Shown: in pieces, positions 1 to 11,596 of the stretch | How positions within the stretch are numbered: the first letter of the stretch is position 1 | Layout: each line of letters starts with the position of its first letter | NCBI GenBank assembly: GCA_031213475.1 | Contig: JARUPZ010000003.1 | Location: forward strand, 11,778,580 to 11,842,579 | Source: Nereocystis luetkeana | Lineage: Eukaryota; Sar; Phaeophyceae; Laminariales; Laminariaceae | Reading direction: 5' to 3' | Length of the DNA stretch: 64,000 nt | Program-made: the position numbers and the translations under genes | The notes under the pieces: model-generated | What the model was told of the DNA's origin: nothing | What the model saw: only the letters and a program-made list of their open reading frames with translations | Database searches by the model: none

Positions 1-410
1 ATTCCTACGCAGCCAGTTCTTTGAATATTTGCACAAAATATTTCAAAGCCTGGAACCGGTTCGTCACGAAAAACTTCAAAACAAATAAATGCTTGTACGG
101 AGACGTCTTTCTTGACCTTTTCGAAGTTTGTGGTTGGTCGGGACACAACTTCGCCTCTAACGCCAGCAGCCCTGGGCCCTTTATAAAAAAAAACAGCCTA
201 AACCACCCTCTTCCGCTTACAGTCAGTACAAGAGTCGTTCGCCCGAGGCTCCAGAGCAATACCTAGTCAAATGATCTTTGATGCCCAATTTATCACGGCA
301 ACTTAAAGCAGAGCAAATGATATTTATATATATATAATTCACGCCCTGGACAATAGGCAAGTGCCCAATTGTCTATTAATAGCTTAGTATTGCACTTGAC
401 TGTCTATTGT
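1..410. other. No recognised feature
   Basis: Short overlapping ORFs occur on both strands near 5-266 but show no recognisable domain. An A-tract and an AT microsatellite (about 325-340) are the only low-complexity elements. I see no gene here. Confidence 0.4.
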
Positions 411-1035
411 GGTCCCAAGTTCCGGTTAATTGAAACGCGCCGAGCTCTATTATCTCGACAATTTCGATCGAATAACCCTACCTGACCCTATCGTCCTGAC
501 AATTTCATTTTATTGGCAGTCTCCGTAATCAATGGTCCGGAAAATTCCAAGTAGTGGACCTTCTCCTGGATACATTGTACATCCAATTCCAATCTTAGAC
601 CGTCTCCTAATTCAGTTGTCTCGACAGTTCCAATTAACAAACCGTTTCCTAAATCACTTGTCTCAACAACTCCAATTGATAGACGGCCCCCCGAATTTAT
701 AGTCCGGACAATTTCAATTAATAGACTGCCGCCAAAATAAATTGTCCGGACAAGCCCAGTTAATAGACTCCCAGATCAATTGGCCCTAAAATTCTAATTC
801 ATACGCAGTTTCCAAAATCAAGTGTGCGGACAATTTCAGTTAGCAGACCGCCTTCTAAATCGATTGCCCGGGCAATTCCAATTATTAGACAGAATACAAA
901 CCCGATTATCCGGACTAGTTCAACAAATACAAAATCTCCGAAGTCACTTCTTCAGACAATGCTACTGGTAGGCAGTCTCCTCAATCAGTTGCCCGTACAT
1001 TTAAAAATATCGCCGCATACGGACTATTTTGTTTC
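411..1035. repeat. Degenerate ~42-bp minisatellite (TTGTCCGGACAA type)
   Basis: A diverged tandem array. Each unit has a core like TTGTCCGGACAATTTCAATT, then an 'aatagac' element and a pyrimidine-rich 'cgtctcc' element, with a period near 42 bp. The core is itself close to palindromic (TTGTCCGGACAA). Unit-to-unit divergence is high, so this is an old array. The small ORF crossing 824-1039 only reads through it. Confidence 0.6.
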
Positions 1036-1091
1036 GTGAAACGTTGTTTTAGTGATTTACATCAAAACGCCCGTATAACAAGAGAATTAGC

Positions 1092-1120
1092 GGCCCTCCC
1101 GCCCCCACGGCGGGAGGGCC
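1092..1120. repeat. Perfect 12-bp GC-rich hairpin
   Basis: The arms at 1092-1103 (GGCCCTCCCGCC) and 1109-1120 (GGCGGGAGGGCC) are exact inverse complements around a 5-nt loop. The same sequence begins the R4 repeat copies at about 42,417 and, degraded, at 5,584 and 13,700. This may therefore be a stranded terminus of that repeat family. Confidence 0.65.
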
Positions 1121-1700
1121 ACATGAGGAAGGCTGAGATATTGCAGATAAACTTATACCATGGTATGTGGAGGACAGGGTACGTAGATAGAATGAAGGGT
1201 GAGGGGTAGGTTGGTCTATCTCCGATCACAAATGCCAACCATCAAGATACTTTAATCAGCGCCCGGTCTACAAAATCCGCCATCACTGATGGACGTTCAT
1301 AGTGGTTGACGTTCGGCCCATGACGTCCGAACGCGCCAGGGAGAAACGGTTCTTCGGAGAAGGACCCGCATTCTCACTCTTTCTATAAGTTCTCTCCTTG
1401 CGAGACGCGAGGGAGGCTTGTGGATACTCCTTGCCATATTCCACGAAAGGAAAGCGCACATCAAGACCTCGGCCGACCCCGTCCACGCCGAAGACAAGAC
1501 CGACACCACCAACGAAGGCACCGTCCATAGGCATGCCTTATGGTATTTATTCAGGAAGTGGGACGTTTGCTTTCGTATAGTGAAATATACTGTGAGAAAA
1601 TACCTGGTAGAGTCATGCAGTTAAATGTTAAAGTAGTCGTTCACAGTAAATATAATAATATAGACTGACACATGTGCCCGAAGAACGAACATACGGACAA
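1121..1700. other. No recognised gene
   Basis: Only short overlapping ORFs on both strands (1283-1624), without recognisable domains. A copy of the TACCWGGTA motif lies at 1601-1609. Confidence 0.35.
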
Positions 1701-1714
1701 AACCTTCAACCAAT

Positions 1715-2110
1715 TCTGAGAGCAACAGATCATTACACAAAATTCTTCGATTCTGTTGATCAACTAAATAGTTGCCTGGTATCGATCAATACTTCTCTGA
1801 ACATATTAGAAATCACTACTTGCGGTATCGATAGACAATTCCACATACCTATCCTATAGACAAAGCTGATTTTACCGATTGCTCTCAACCAATTGGTAAA
1901 ATAATTAGGTATCGATGGACAAATCCATATACTTATCCTAAGACCAACAGCCTATTGTATATATTGCTCTGAACAGATAGATCAAGTTGATGGCTATCGA
2001 TAGACACTTTCACTCTTGCAGGGGCCAATAGGTATCGGTATGCAATACCCCAACCTATTGACAGACCAATAGGCATACCAGGTATTCAATAGACAATTAA
2101 TTGCCCAGGG
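1715..2110. repeat. Degenerate repeat with TATCGATAGACA core
   Basis: Several diverged units share 'tatcgatagacaattcca' and 'cctattg...accaat' blocks, roughly 80 bp apart (for example near 1830, 1905, 1995 and 2030). No coding signal is visible. A TACCAGGTA site ends the block at 2076-2084. Confidence 0.45.
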
Positions 2111-2645
2111 TGTGTTACCATTGCAGCAGCGGTCCTTGTACCCGTAGTACCACCGACGGTGAGTGTCGGCAGGTGCGAGTGCATCACATATAGCATGTCA
2201 TAATCGTACGACTATGAGGTGTGTTGTACTAAACGTTCGGACACAGATGACTGACTGTATCTTGGCGAGAGAATTGACATTTGGCTTGTCTGCGATGAGG
2301 GGGTGGTCCAGAACAACAAAACATCAAACTCTAAACGACACACAGCCATGAGCTCGATACGAAAGGGAATCTCGAACAAGCCACAAGATTAATCTATGCG
2401 GGAAACCATTCGAGCCAGGGTCAAGCCCATCTCTGCTACGCATGCTACCAGTTCCACGAGAACATCCTTTTGTCATTACAGAGATGTGTACGTACAGAGA
2501 TGCACTCCGTATACCCCGGGCCGTTATGTGCTATTGGGAGTTTCTTTACGTGCTGTGATCGATGACTGATAGAGCAGAAACATTGTTTCCCTGTGCAAAA
2601 CGGTAGGGTGACTTTATAATGGTCGCGACGGGAAGGTATCATCTA
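2111..2645. other. No recognised feature
   Basis: Unique-looking sequence with only short unconvincing ORFs (2163-2351 plus, 2445-2642 minus). No repeats or RNA genes recognised. Confidence 0.3.
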
Positions 2646-2649
2646 TGTA

Positions 2650-2790
2650 TTCCATTTTTTTTTATTCGTCACTTTTACTTTCCAGCCCAACTTCTAAGAA
2701 ATTTTACCCTCAGCGATCTTCTGGACAAACCGTGCTCACAGGTGTCGTCTCTTCTGCCCCCCGATGCGTGCCTTTATTTCATGCGTCAAA
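2650..2790 (-). mobile_element. 5'-truncated SINE copy (family S1)
   Basis: Read on the minus strand, this matches the 3' half of the SINE at 22,414-22,745. It shares the blocks around ggcacg, the ccacggcttgtc-like stretch, 'gagggtaaa' and the A-rich tail, which appears on the plus strand as a T-run at 2658-2666. The tRNA-like head is missing. Divergence is considerable, so this is an old insertion. Confidence 0.6.
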
Positions 2791-3404
2791 AAAATCTTAC
2801 TCTCCATATGGCCAACACCACATGAATAATGTAGAGGCCGACGATCGCGTGAGTGGTACACGGCAAAGAGTTTACATCCATGAATCCACCCCCGTCCAAT
2901 AGCTGTTTGAAAGTATCGAGCCCCACCCGAAGTGCAGGTGAAGTCCTGAGCGGAATGAGCAGCCAAGACACCCCATAAGGTAGGAATGAAGTCGTTGGAA
3001 GTACGTAGGTGCGGGGATGCCCTGTTCTGGCAGGTGGCAGGGAAGATGTCCGAATAGTCGCAAGTAGAGATGCAACCTGGACGTCCCCCGGTGCCCTCAT
3101 CGCGTTCCGATGATGTCAGCCATTGCGTTTAACTGCAGAAGCAGCGGGCACAAGCCTGGGAGAGTCTGCTGCGCGACGAGCTTGCCGCAGGGAATATCTC
3201 GGGTAGAGTTCAGCATGTCGTGGTACCTGACACTGGGGGAATGGACTTGAAGGTGGAAGTGCACTTTTTCATAGCCATAACCAGCGCAAGTTGTTTTAGG
3301 TTGTCCTGGAAGCAGAAAGGCGGGCAAAACAAAAAAGGCTGTGATTCAAATGTTTTTGGTGTAACGTCTTGAAAGTATTTGAAACCATGTTGATGGCCTT
3401 GCAC
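2786..3404 (-). pseudogene. Possible decayed coding region, function unknown
   Basis: Three overlapping minus-strand ORFs in shifting frames (2786-3100, 3097-3327, 3210-3404) read as plausible protein-like segments, for example one with 'LDTFKQLLDGGGFMDVN'. No known domain is recognised and no single frame stays open. It could equally be chance open sequence. I list it because no repeat explains it. Confidence 0.2.
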
Positions 3405-4200
3405 GTACTCCCAGTTCGGAAAACAACGTTTACATAGGGATAAAAAAGAGAAGTATACATTCGTGTGAAATTATCAAGCGGTATAAATTACCACACAACA
3501 CATCAGGTACGATGCAACGTTACTTGGTGTACATCAGCGGTAACAACTCCAGCACCACGACAAGTATGGCACGTTTGACGGGTGTCGTTTCAAATAAGTC
3601 CAGAAATAGGTGCAGTATTGAGAATGATCGGGTTTGAAAGCAAGTTTACGAATAAAAGAAGAGAGCAAAACATAGGCAAAATCCTATGATACACAAGAGT
3701 AAGAAGTTATTACCTTAGAAGCAGCTGCAGGCTTAGTCGACGGCTTGACACAGATGCAAAAAAGAAATCAAGAAATATGCCTGGTGGGTATTATAAGGGC
3801 AGCGACAAAATCAGAAGTAATATATTGTGTCGAACTGGGTCATAAAAACGTCATACCAGGTATTATGTTAGAATGAATATACATCAAAGAAAATGACCTC
3901 GTGGTAGACCACGAGGTATTATGATCGGTCTCGCACAGAAATGAACACTAAAGCGTATTGTGTTTGCTCATGAATCTGGAATTATAAATATTAAGTACTG
4001 TATCCCATCCGAACTCCACCTAGCATATATGAACGCACCCGATGTAGACCGTCACTTTCTAACTTCAAGAAACTCTGCCTCAACCACTGCTCATGGGCTT
4101 GAGGCTGTTTCCTATGCGGTTCGAATTCGAGCTTCAGATTTGTATTTTTCGAACTCAAAAACGAATGACCCTGCTTATGCAGTCAAAATATGCAAAATCT
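3405..4200. other. Non-coding, one perfect small hairpin
   Basis: No convincing gene. Arms 3896-3905 (ACCTCGTGGT) and 3908-3917 (ACCACGAGGT) form a perfect 10-bp hairpin with a 2-nt loop, 34 bp after a TACCAGGTA site at 3854-3862. Confidence 0.4.
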
Positions 4201-4223
4201 GACAGGAAATTTTCGATTTGAGA

Positions 4224-4282
4224 ATCCGATGACCCAAGTCGTCGGATTTTGGCCCGACATCCGACGACCTGGGTCATCAGAT
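4224..4282. repeat. 24-bp imperfect hairpin
   Basis: Arms 4224-4247 and 4259-4282 are inverse complements with two mismatches; the core is ATCCGACGACYTGGGTCATC. The flanking 'aaaatctg' and 'ggcccga' words recur at 4830-4870. This may be a small foldback element. Confidence 0.55.
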
Positions 4283-5089
4283 TTTCGAATAAAAAAATGG
4301 GATGCTCTCTAAATTCAAGATGTTATCCATGACAGCAAACAGCAGCAGAACGATCGATGAGTTGGAAGGTTACACAGCTGTATAGCGGCGTCGCTTCGCG
4401 CCCGACGCTCGGGCGGCGGGCGGCGCGACCCTCCGTGGCCAGACGTCAGTCGCCTGGCGCGGGCTCGGGCCTAGAGACCAAGAGAAGCGCACTCGGCACG
4501 CACCTCTCCGTGGATACGTACGAGTACTTGTACGTACAATGCTGTACAGCAGCAGCAGCAGTCAGTCAAAACATGGAACCCAAAATACCAAGACAGGTGG
4601 CTCTAGCGCACTCGCCACGTCTCTTCGCCGCCAGCCCAGAGATGGTCGGTCTTGGCTCGGACGCTTGGGTCCTACGCACAGTGCAGCACACCCAGCGCGT
4701 CTCTTCGCGGCGCCAAGCCACAAAAACAGCAGTTGGTCTCGGCGTTTGCTCAAATCTCTACACACACAATAAATCTGATTTTTCCGCATAGAATAGGAAG
4801 GCTGTTTTGATTTGCCAACTTCACATCTGAAAATGCGATCGGGCCAAAATCTGAAGCCCAAAATCGAACCGCATAGGACACTGCCTGATAACCCTTTCCT
4901 CACCACCTCTACAATCCGGCCTACAGTTCAGTACCTCTCCACAAACCCCACATTTCCATCGTTGAACTATTTAATTTTATTTACGTCAGGCAAAGTTCAA
5001 CATGAGCGAATTTATTCTCGTTCGAAGAAAGAAAATGGAAAAAACGATGGGGAGAAGGCGACGATGATGTTACTCTGTGTCGCCCAGTA
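4283..5089. other. No recognised gene; GC-rich block
   Basis: The stretch 4370-4510 is strikingly GC-rich and rich in CG dinucleotides compared with its AT-rich surroundings. 'gcgcactcg...cacgtctct' words repeat at about 4485 and 4597. ORFs on both strands overlap and carry no known domain. Confidence 0.3.
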
Positions 5090-5455
5090 TTGGAACACTC
5101 AAAACAACAGCAGCCTAAATACAGACAAGGCTTTGTGACCACGAAGTACGCTGGTATCAAATGTACGATGGCCCAAACTGGAGTGATGTCTGAAAGTCTT
5201 CTTGTGAAGCAGGATCGCAGGATTGATGGCAAAAAGAAAAGCCACGTAACATATAAGGTGCCTGGTTGTGTTTTGTCGTTTAGGTTTCAGTTCCTTGGTG
5301 GTAAGTGGTTAGTAGTGATAGAGACACGAGTGCATGGCATGTATGAAATTAATTTAGATCGAACTATGCGAGAACGATTGCATTCTTTGCGAAACTGTGT
5401 TTTACGAAAGGTGTGTATACCGCATTTTTGGAAGGGTATATATCCCTTCGGGTAA
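5090..5455 (+). CDS. Hypothetical 121-aa ORF
   Basis: An open frame with a mixed, protein-like composition. It has a basic stretch (QDRRIDGKKK) at about residues 42-51, then alternating hydrophobic residues that suggest beta strands, then a basic helix-like segment (LDRTMRERLHSLRN). No domain is recognised. It ends 124 bp before repeat R4. It could be an exon of a decayed transposon or host gene, and I have no second copy to test conservation. Confidence 0.22.
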   Translation: MEHSKQQQPKYRQGFVTTKYAGIKCTMAQTGVMSESLLVKQDRRIDGKKKSHVTYKVPGCVLSFRFQFLGGKWLVVIETRVHGMYEINLDRTMRERLHSLRNCVLRKVCIPHFWKGIYPFG

Positions 5456-5578
5456 TGAGGACGCTGACAAAAAGTCGAAAAAATAGAGTCCATTGTGTTC
5501 TTGTTTATCCTTAGCCTAATCACGTGCAGAGTCAAAAGGAGCTGAAAAGCGTGAATTTCTTGCTCATGGATCTGGAAT

Positions 5579-6545
5579 AAAAGGCCATCCCACCCCACGG
5601 CGGTCGGGCCAGATTCCTGTAGATAATATAGGAGCTATAATGGGTGAGCCAATACGTACATAGGATGGACACTATTTGTGGCCCCGTGCTTTATTTTAAT
5701 GGAAACCACTTTGTAAGTCACTTTATGTAGGACCTCAACAAACGTTAAAATTATGAATTGTGAAATATGTATTTGATGTGCTTGCTCCCTCTCAGAAATC
5801 TCACACTGCAACTATATTGGTCGTTGGTTGCAGCAGTACGATGCAATAGAATCCGCGGGTAATACGATAAACGCACAACAGAGGGACCACACTCGGAGTA
5901 TCGACTGTTTCCGTATCGAGCAAACTTCGTACTCTGAATGCTGAGGCTATTGGGGTGCTTGCGGCCTCAACATTGCGAGTGACTGGGAGTGTAAGCAGTA
6001 CTCAACTTCAAACCTCAAAATACTTCCTGAATGTTGCGAGAAAGTTCGAGTGTGAGTAGTACTAAAGATCCAAATGCCATGGGTGCAAGGAGTGCCCGAA
6101 GGATCGGACGCCGAAGTATATGAATGAACGGTGGTCAACATTATCACTTTAATCGAGAGGATGAGGTGTGTTAAATCGAGGTGTGAGAGATCAGACGACC
6201 GTGCTGGTAGGACAATGAACTGAAAACGATGTCGAACTTACTTCATCAGATGCGTTCTACGATAGACGCAGCACATTTCCGATAAAATGTTTCCCGAATG
6301 ACGAGGTTCCTTGTCCCAAAATCGTGGTAATGCTAGTCTTGGTTCCAAAAATGAATGTTTGTACACTTGGGCGCCGGGATTATTCATCGGGATTCAGCTT
6401 GATTTTACTGAAGTCAGTTTTCGGTTGACTTACTATTAGCATGGAGCTTTTTAAGGGAGGAGCCTCAGGAATAGTAGGGTGAACCTCTATCGCAGAACGC
6501 CTCATCACAAACACGAGGATGATGGAGACGGCAGAAGCAGTGGTA
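5579..6545 (+). repeat. Dispersed repeat R4, copy A (interrupted by a MITE)
   Basis: About 670 bp from the GC-rich start (ccccacggcggtcgggc) to 6247, resuming at 6502 after the MITE insertion and continuing to about 6545. It matches copy C (42,413-43,080, same strand) and copy B (13,025-13,715, opposite strand). Shared landmarks are 'agattcctgtagataatata', 'tatgtaggacctcaac', 'actcggagtatcg' and 'aatcgagaggatgaggtgtg'. No ORF is conserved among copies, so it is a non-coding dispersed repeat, perhaps an internal part or LTR of a larger element. Confidence 0.85.
6248..6501 (+). mobile_element. MITE M, copy 1 (254 bp, 5-bp TSD)
   Basis: Bounded by inverted terminal sequences GCGTTCTACGATAGA at about 6252-6266 and its near complement ending at 6500. 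A direct duplication TCATC lies at 6243-6247 and 6502-6506. Copy B of R4 (plus-strand equivalent near 13,050) has the uninterrupted sequence, which gives an empty-site control. The element is homologous over its length to the insertion at 19,941-20,187, in the opposite orientation. There is no ORF, so it would need a transposase elsewhere. Confidence 0.82.
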
Positions 6546-6639
6546 ATGGACAATGTAAATGCCGTCCGAGACGTATCTGCACGAAGAACGGCTGTAATTA
6601 TGGTGGCCATCGACAGAAGAGTGTGCTGGATTGGGTCGT

Positions 6640-6900
6640 CCTGAGCAAAGCACTATGGCCTGTATCCTACTGATATTGGGTTTAGGAGCCTAGTCGATCG
6701 TGATAGATGCTTAGCCGTGTCGAACTACGCCCCTCTTGTAGCAGGGTTCTGTGTCTGACTTGCCTCCCATTCATCCGCCACTGTTATTGTGCCATCGTTG
6801 CAGCCAAAGTTATGGTCATCTGGATTACACTATGATGACAACATTTATTTCCAACATTAGTCATGCAATTCAGTTCAGCATTTCTACAACCGTTCTTCTC
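6640..6900 (+). repeat. Dispersed repeat R6, copy 1
   Basis: Matches the reverse complement of 37,790-38,053 for about 260 bp. Shared landmarks are 'cttagccgtgtcgaacta', 'ctgacttgcctcccattca' and 'acactatgatgacaacattt'. It is non-coding in both places. Confidence 0.75.
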
Positions 6901-7174
6901 CGATCAGGCGGATCACCCGATACTCGGATACGGACGACAAATGAGGGATGCGTGGTACGCTCAACAACTACACACTCGCGTTCGCAAATTAATGGAACCT
7001 TTAGTTTGGACATTGGGCGCATGTGGCCTTAATACCTGCCCTCCCATTGCGGGGACGAAACACTTGGAAATAGGGTCAAACTTAGATACATGTACAGCAG
7101 TGCAGTACTCGAACCGTCAAGATGCCCAGTCGTCATTGGGAACCGTGTCAGATACTTCAACAGAGTCAAGCTAG
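6863..7174 (+). CDS. Hypothetical ORF, possible exon remnant
   Basis: A 103-codon open frame. The part after the R6 repeat (from about residue 12) has protein-like composition (for example 'QMRDAWYAQQLHTRVRKLMEP', in part) and a Ser/Thr/Gln-rich tail. The first residues fall in repeat R6, so the true start is unknown. No domain is recognised. It may be an exon of a host gene or a transposon relic. Confidence 0.22.
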   Translation: MQFSSAFLQPFFSDQADHPILGYGRQMRDAWYAQQLHTRVRKLMEPLVWTLGACGLNTCPPIAGTKHLEIGSNLDTCTAVQYSNRQDAQSSLGTVSDTSTESS

Positions 7175-8835
7175 TTTGACTCTCCGTTCCCCGCGTCAGC
7201 GACTAAGGCGGCACATGAGTATGCGTGCTGGGGAGGGGCTTTGTTTTTCTATCGGAAAATACCAGGTTTTCTCTCCTCGGTCGATTGGCATTGTGTATCT
7301 CGTATCCTCCGCTTAGGATGCATGTATTTGTTCTGGTAGAGCAGTCACACTTGCTACAGGCAAAGCGTTCCGGATAGAAACTCACGCTCCGGGGTCATTT
7401 CGGCGCGATGCAACGAGCGCCTGTTTTCACACCAAGGTTTGGTTTACTTTCCAGAGTCCTACAGTAGCCCGCTCTATTCTCTATGCTGGGCGTGTCATGC
7501 ACCTTCTTCCCCCACGACCTGGGCAAAAGCAGGATAATCGTCACCACGTGCAGACTGGGGTCATGCTCGCCGACGTTGGAATCACCCACTTGCCCAACAG
7601 CGCGTGCCAATATTGATAGATCATGCACCAGATCAAGGAATCATCCTACCGAACACAATGGTAGCGGGGTCTCCACCCTTCAGTTAGAATTATTACGTCG
7701 GCATGAGTGACGCAGAGGCAGCACACGAAATACATGGAAACCTACGAAGCGATCAGTGACGACGCCGTGCCGGACTCACCTCCAGAGGAACCCCCTACAG
7801 TGCTTCTCGGCGCCACTCGATTAGGGTGTTCTGCCCGATACCGGGGTATTCGATTTTCTGAACAGCTATAGCAAGACGATGGTGGGCAGCTTCTGCAGCG
7901 CCATTTTCAGAGTATTTGACAGCAAGGTGCCAGAGCAGTAGCACCAACGCCAGATGCGGGGAACGAGCGGAACAAGAATAGGCAATTAGCGTAAACATAA
8001 TCGGAATAGTACGACCGGTCGGTTGACAATGAGAACCGAAACGAGCGAGAACTGCGCAATCCTTTTCCATAGTGGTAAGGTGTAGAGGGGTGTGTGGAGG
8101 CGGGAGTACGCTAACGGACACAAACGGCTCAAAAACGACCCCCTGAAGTCTACCAGAGCGTGATCTGATTGAACGATTTCGAATTTCTGGCCTTTGACCT
8201 TGTCCCTCGTCTGTCCCTCGTCTGTTCCTCGTCTGTTCGCTTTGGTACTCGCCTTTGTGCGACCTGTACACTGGACCGGTTTAGACATTCCCGGGACCTA
8301 TAGACGCCTACGTCCGTTCTGTGCTGCTCGTGTTGAAAACCGTGCCGAAATGGGAGAGCGTGGTGGTGGTAGGTGCTCTTATTGAAAGGCTGCCTGTGCC
8401 AATCGTAGCTGGGAATCGAAGCGTGTACCAGAGTGGTACCACCACCGCAACAGCAGTACAGAGCTGGTGGTTTTGCGGTTTGAGAACTCCACCAGCAAAG
8501 GTTTCCCCGGAAAACAAAGATAGAAGTCTCCCGGCCACATCAAATAGAACCGAGGCAGGACTTCGTAGGTGTTGTTGCTCCTGTGCTCGTCGCTTCCAGG
8601 CCACAGGAGCATGCCCATTTTAAATCACGGTGTCTCTGGGTTTCACATGAGTATAATGGCCTCACATCAACGAAGCAGAGACAGTACAGACACGTACGTA
8701 TGCTAACGATAATAATGGTTGATATCGGCCCGATCAGATACCAAACCTACAAAGAATCTTAACGATGCAAGAAAAGGTTGACTGTAGGAGTTCAATCGAT
8801 TGCTGAATAAAATCAAAGCTTATCACGATATTTAG
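7175..8835. other. No clear gene; one possible acidic exon
   Basis: A short open frame at about 7707-7870 (plus) reads a Pro/Glu-rich stretch, 'DDAVPDSPPEEPPT', which could be coding. The other ORFs (7483-7710, 7795-8271, 8308-8623) overlap on opposite strands and show no domains. No repeats were recognised except a 'tctgtccctcg/tctgttcctcg' triplication at about 8203-8235. Confidence 0.25.
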
Positions 8836-8837
8836 AC

Positions 8838-9225
8838 GAAACGGTAACGGCGGTAACGGCGCGACGGAACGGTAAAACCGCCGTCTAAATGGTCCCGCCG
8901 TCCTCTCCCGTTCCGCCGAACAAATCCATGACTGTCGTCACTTACCGTCTCCTCCCGCCGAAGATCTCTCCCGCTGGAAATTACCGTCCCGCCCCGTCAT
9001 GACAACGTTAATTACCGCCCTGTCCCGCCGATAAAATCTCTCCCGTTGGAAACTACCGTCCAGTCCCGTCGTGACACTGTAAATATTTCGTCACGTCCCG
9101 TCATCGAAAACTGCACCGTTGTCGCATACAGCCCCCTCCCGCCGACACATCTTGCCTCTTCCCGTGCAAGCAAGATACACTCATGGTCGTCTGCTCCCGT
9201 CCATTCCCACCACGAATTGCAAAAT
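8838..9225. repeat. CCGTCCCG minisatellite, locus 1
   Basis: Irregular tandem units of the type 'ttaccgtcccgtcccgccga' alternate with A-rich spacers such as 'taaaatctctcccgt'. The first ~80 bp carry complementary 'aacggtaacggc' units, so the array contains a local inversion. The same family occurs at 58,040-58,380. Confidence 0.7.
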
Positions 9226-9620
9226 TAATTATCCTGGTACGAAATTTCGAGTTTTACCAAAATTAGTCGTAATTCCTATATAAATACCTTGTAATCATAA
9301 ATTGTGCTCAACCTCCATACTATAAATGCGAAATACTGAACAAGCGTATCACGCAGCTTGCCATCTTGAGTACAGTCAGTCGAACTCACAGCTGGCGTCT
9401 TCAATCATCTTAATCTTACCTGGTACCTGGTATATAATCTGAAATTGGATTTCCTTTTTTTTTAGCAGAAGCTGTGCTGGTGTTGAAGCAGTTATAAGTT
9501 TACCCTAAAAAACGCAAATGATTGTGAAGGACGATAAAATTGAAAAACATACTACCACGTAGTAAGTGGTACGCCGCCTGTTTTTTATTTTCAATTTTTT
9601 GTTCATGAATCTTCCAAGTT
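9226..9620. other. Non-coding, overlapping TACCWGGTA pair
   Basis: AT-rich sequence without a convincing gene. Two overlapping motif copies form TACCTGGTACCTGGTA at 9417-9432. The block 'acgcagcttgc...gaactcacagctg' (about 9351-9396) recurs at about 43,230-43,280. Confidence 0.4.
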
Positions 9621-9624
9621 TAGG

Positions 9625-10060
9625 TTCTGAACCTACAGAACCATACCCGGATTATTTACCCGGGAAATACCCTACAAAGAACTTCTGTAAATTCTGTAAG
9701 ACATTTATACCCGTACCCGGAACTTCTGTAAGTTCTCTACGACCTTCATACCCGTACCCGGAAATTCTGTAAGTTCTGTAAGCCCCGTTTCACAATACCC
9801 GGGGTACCGGTACAACGTTTTTGTACCTTCCCGGGATTTCTGTGAGTTTTGTACGCCCGTGCCACAATACCCGGAACTTCTGTGAGTTCTGTAAGGGCTT
9901 TATACCCGCACCCGGAACTTCTGTAAGTTCTGTAAGACATCCATACCCGCACCCGGAACTTCTGTGAGTTCTGTAAGACCTTCGGCGCAATACCCGGGGT
10001 AAGGGTTTATATACCCTCGGCACAATACCCGGGTGCCGGTACAGATTAGGATATCGGGAA
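9625..10060. repeat. ~45-bp minisatellite (ACTTCTGTGAGTTCTGTA type), locus 1
   Basis: Tandem units combine 'cccgtacccggaa', 'cttctgtgagttctgta' and 'cgcccgtgccacaata', with higher-order variation including 'cccggggtaccggtac' blocks. The minus-strand ORFs here (9746-10208) only read the repeat ('ELTEVPG' units). The same family, in the same orientation, fills 24,040-24,600. Confidence 0.8.
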
Positions 10061-10308
10061 ACAGGATTTTCAACCCTTGACAGACAGCAGGTTTGCCTTG
10101 ACATGCCGTGACTGACACCACACTACTAGGGTTTAGTGTGGAACACCTCGGCCCAACACCCTCGACAGCGCATGTTTTGCCTTGCTTGCTAAACATGCCT
10201 CCCGACATGTTTGTTGAGGAGTGATGTTATGCATTCTGACGTCATGTCTCATCAGTAAATGACACACCAAAAATGAAACAACGAACTTGCAGCTCGCATA
10301 TACGTCGT
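10061..10308. other. Non-coding
   Basis: No recognised element between the minisatellite and the left arm of the inverted repeat. Confidence 0.3.
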
Positions 10309-10437
10309 ATGTATCTATTAATTTAATATGGAAAGCGTGATGCCCAATTTAAAACTTCCTCAGAGTATTGCCTCTCTATTGCCAACTTGTATAAAAAATA
10401 TAGACCTACTCACAACTTTTTTGAGCTCCCTTCATGT

Positions 10438-11596
10438 GTGTGTGTGTTCTTCACATCAAACCGTTCTTTCTACCCGCCAACATCCGGCGATACCAGTGTC
10501 CGTGCCGATTCTTCAATCGTAGAAGAGATACAAGTTACGTCGTCACAAAGCTACGCCACAGAGATACTACGTTGCCACGTACCAGGTATGCCGTAAACAC
10601 GGCAGTGGGCAACGCAATGCCATGTCATCATACTAAATACGGCAGGCACGACATACACATTCTATGAAATAGAGAAACAAAAGGAAACAATAAAAGAACA
10701 AAAACAACGTAGACAAAATGAAAGAGAAAAAAAAAAAAAATGAAAGCAAGACTAGAAGAAACAATCTGCCGTGCCCCCCCTCGCAGGCGAGGTGGCCAAC
10801 ACTTGAAAAAAGAACGAGCTGGAAAAAAGGAAAATATAACAAAAATACAACTGCTTGTAAACAGAGTAAGAGAAAGAACCAAGGAAAAAATAAAAAAGGG
10901 AAAATAACGGGCAGACCAAAGCCCAAAGCACCCTTCAGGTGGTGGCAGCAGTTTGTGGTACGAGCAGTATAGCCAGGTTCTCCCTGCTAATCCGCCTGGT
11001 ACCTTACTACCCAGACTGCCGTCTCCGCCCTGCGTTCGTCAACTATGCCCAGCCCCTTGGCGTCAGACAATCCGAAACGAGGAGAGCAAGTTCGTCACTC
11101 AACCACGCCACAAGACTCCTTCAGTACGGCTTATCAATCAAAAAAAGGAAGAGAGAAATAAAATGAAAATCACGGAGAATCAGCGAAAGAAAAACAAAAC
11201 AAAACGAAAAGAAAGAGATGGGAAGACCACGTTCGAACCAGCTGCACCACTAGTAGTATGGTCATGTTCTACTTCCTAGTCGGCCTGGTGCCTTGCTACC
11301 CCGTCTGCCATATCCTTCCTACTTTCGTCTACCGCAGCTTCCCTTCTACTGCTCCTGTTCCCCCCCTCTCTCCGCATTCCCTCGGTCGGGTTTTCTGCCA
11401 CTTCTCCTGTTGCCCCCTCCCCCCCCAATTCCCTTGGATAGTGGCGGATGCACGGCGCTGCCTACTCGTCTCAGCCTCAGCCTCGTGCCACCTCACCATG
11501 AACCGTTCGGCTTCTTCAAGGATCCCCCAGTACCACTTCCCCGCCTTTTTGGCTGCAGTGGACCACAACGCGGTCTCAACTCCAAACAACAAGTAC
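10438..11596. mobile_element. Unclassified insertion in the left arm
   Basis: Absent from the right arm, where 'ctcatgcaccaacg' is continuous. It begins with a TG run and holds an A-rich, partly simple stretch (10,670-10,900 and 11,130-11,220). It also has an internal direct duplication: about 10,935-11,045 resembles 11,235-11,345, sharing 'cctggtgccttgctacc'-like words. No transposase, terminal repeat or target duplication was recognised, so the mechanism is unknown. Confidence 0.55.

Noticed and set aside
4370-4520. rDNA spacer or CpG-island promoter
   Set aside because: GC-rich but without recognisable rRNA sequence, and no gene starts next to it.
9417-9432. CRISPR-like or satellite array of TACCWGGTA
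   Set aside because: Only two overlapping copies are tandem; the word is otherwise dispersed without regular spacing or spacers.
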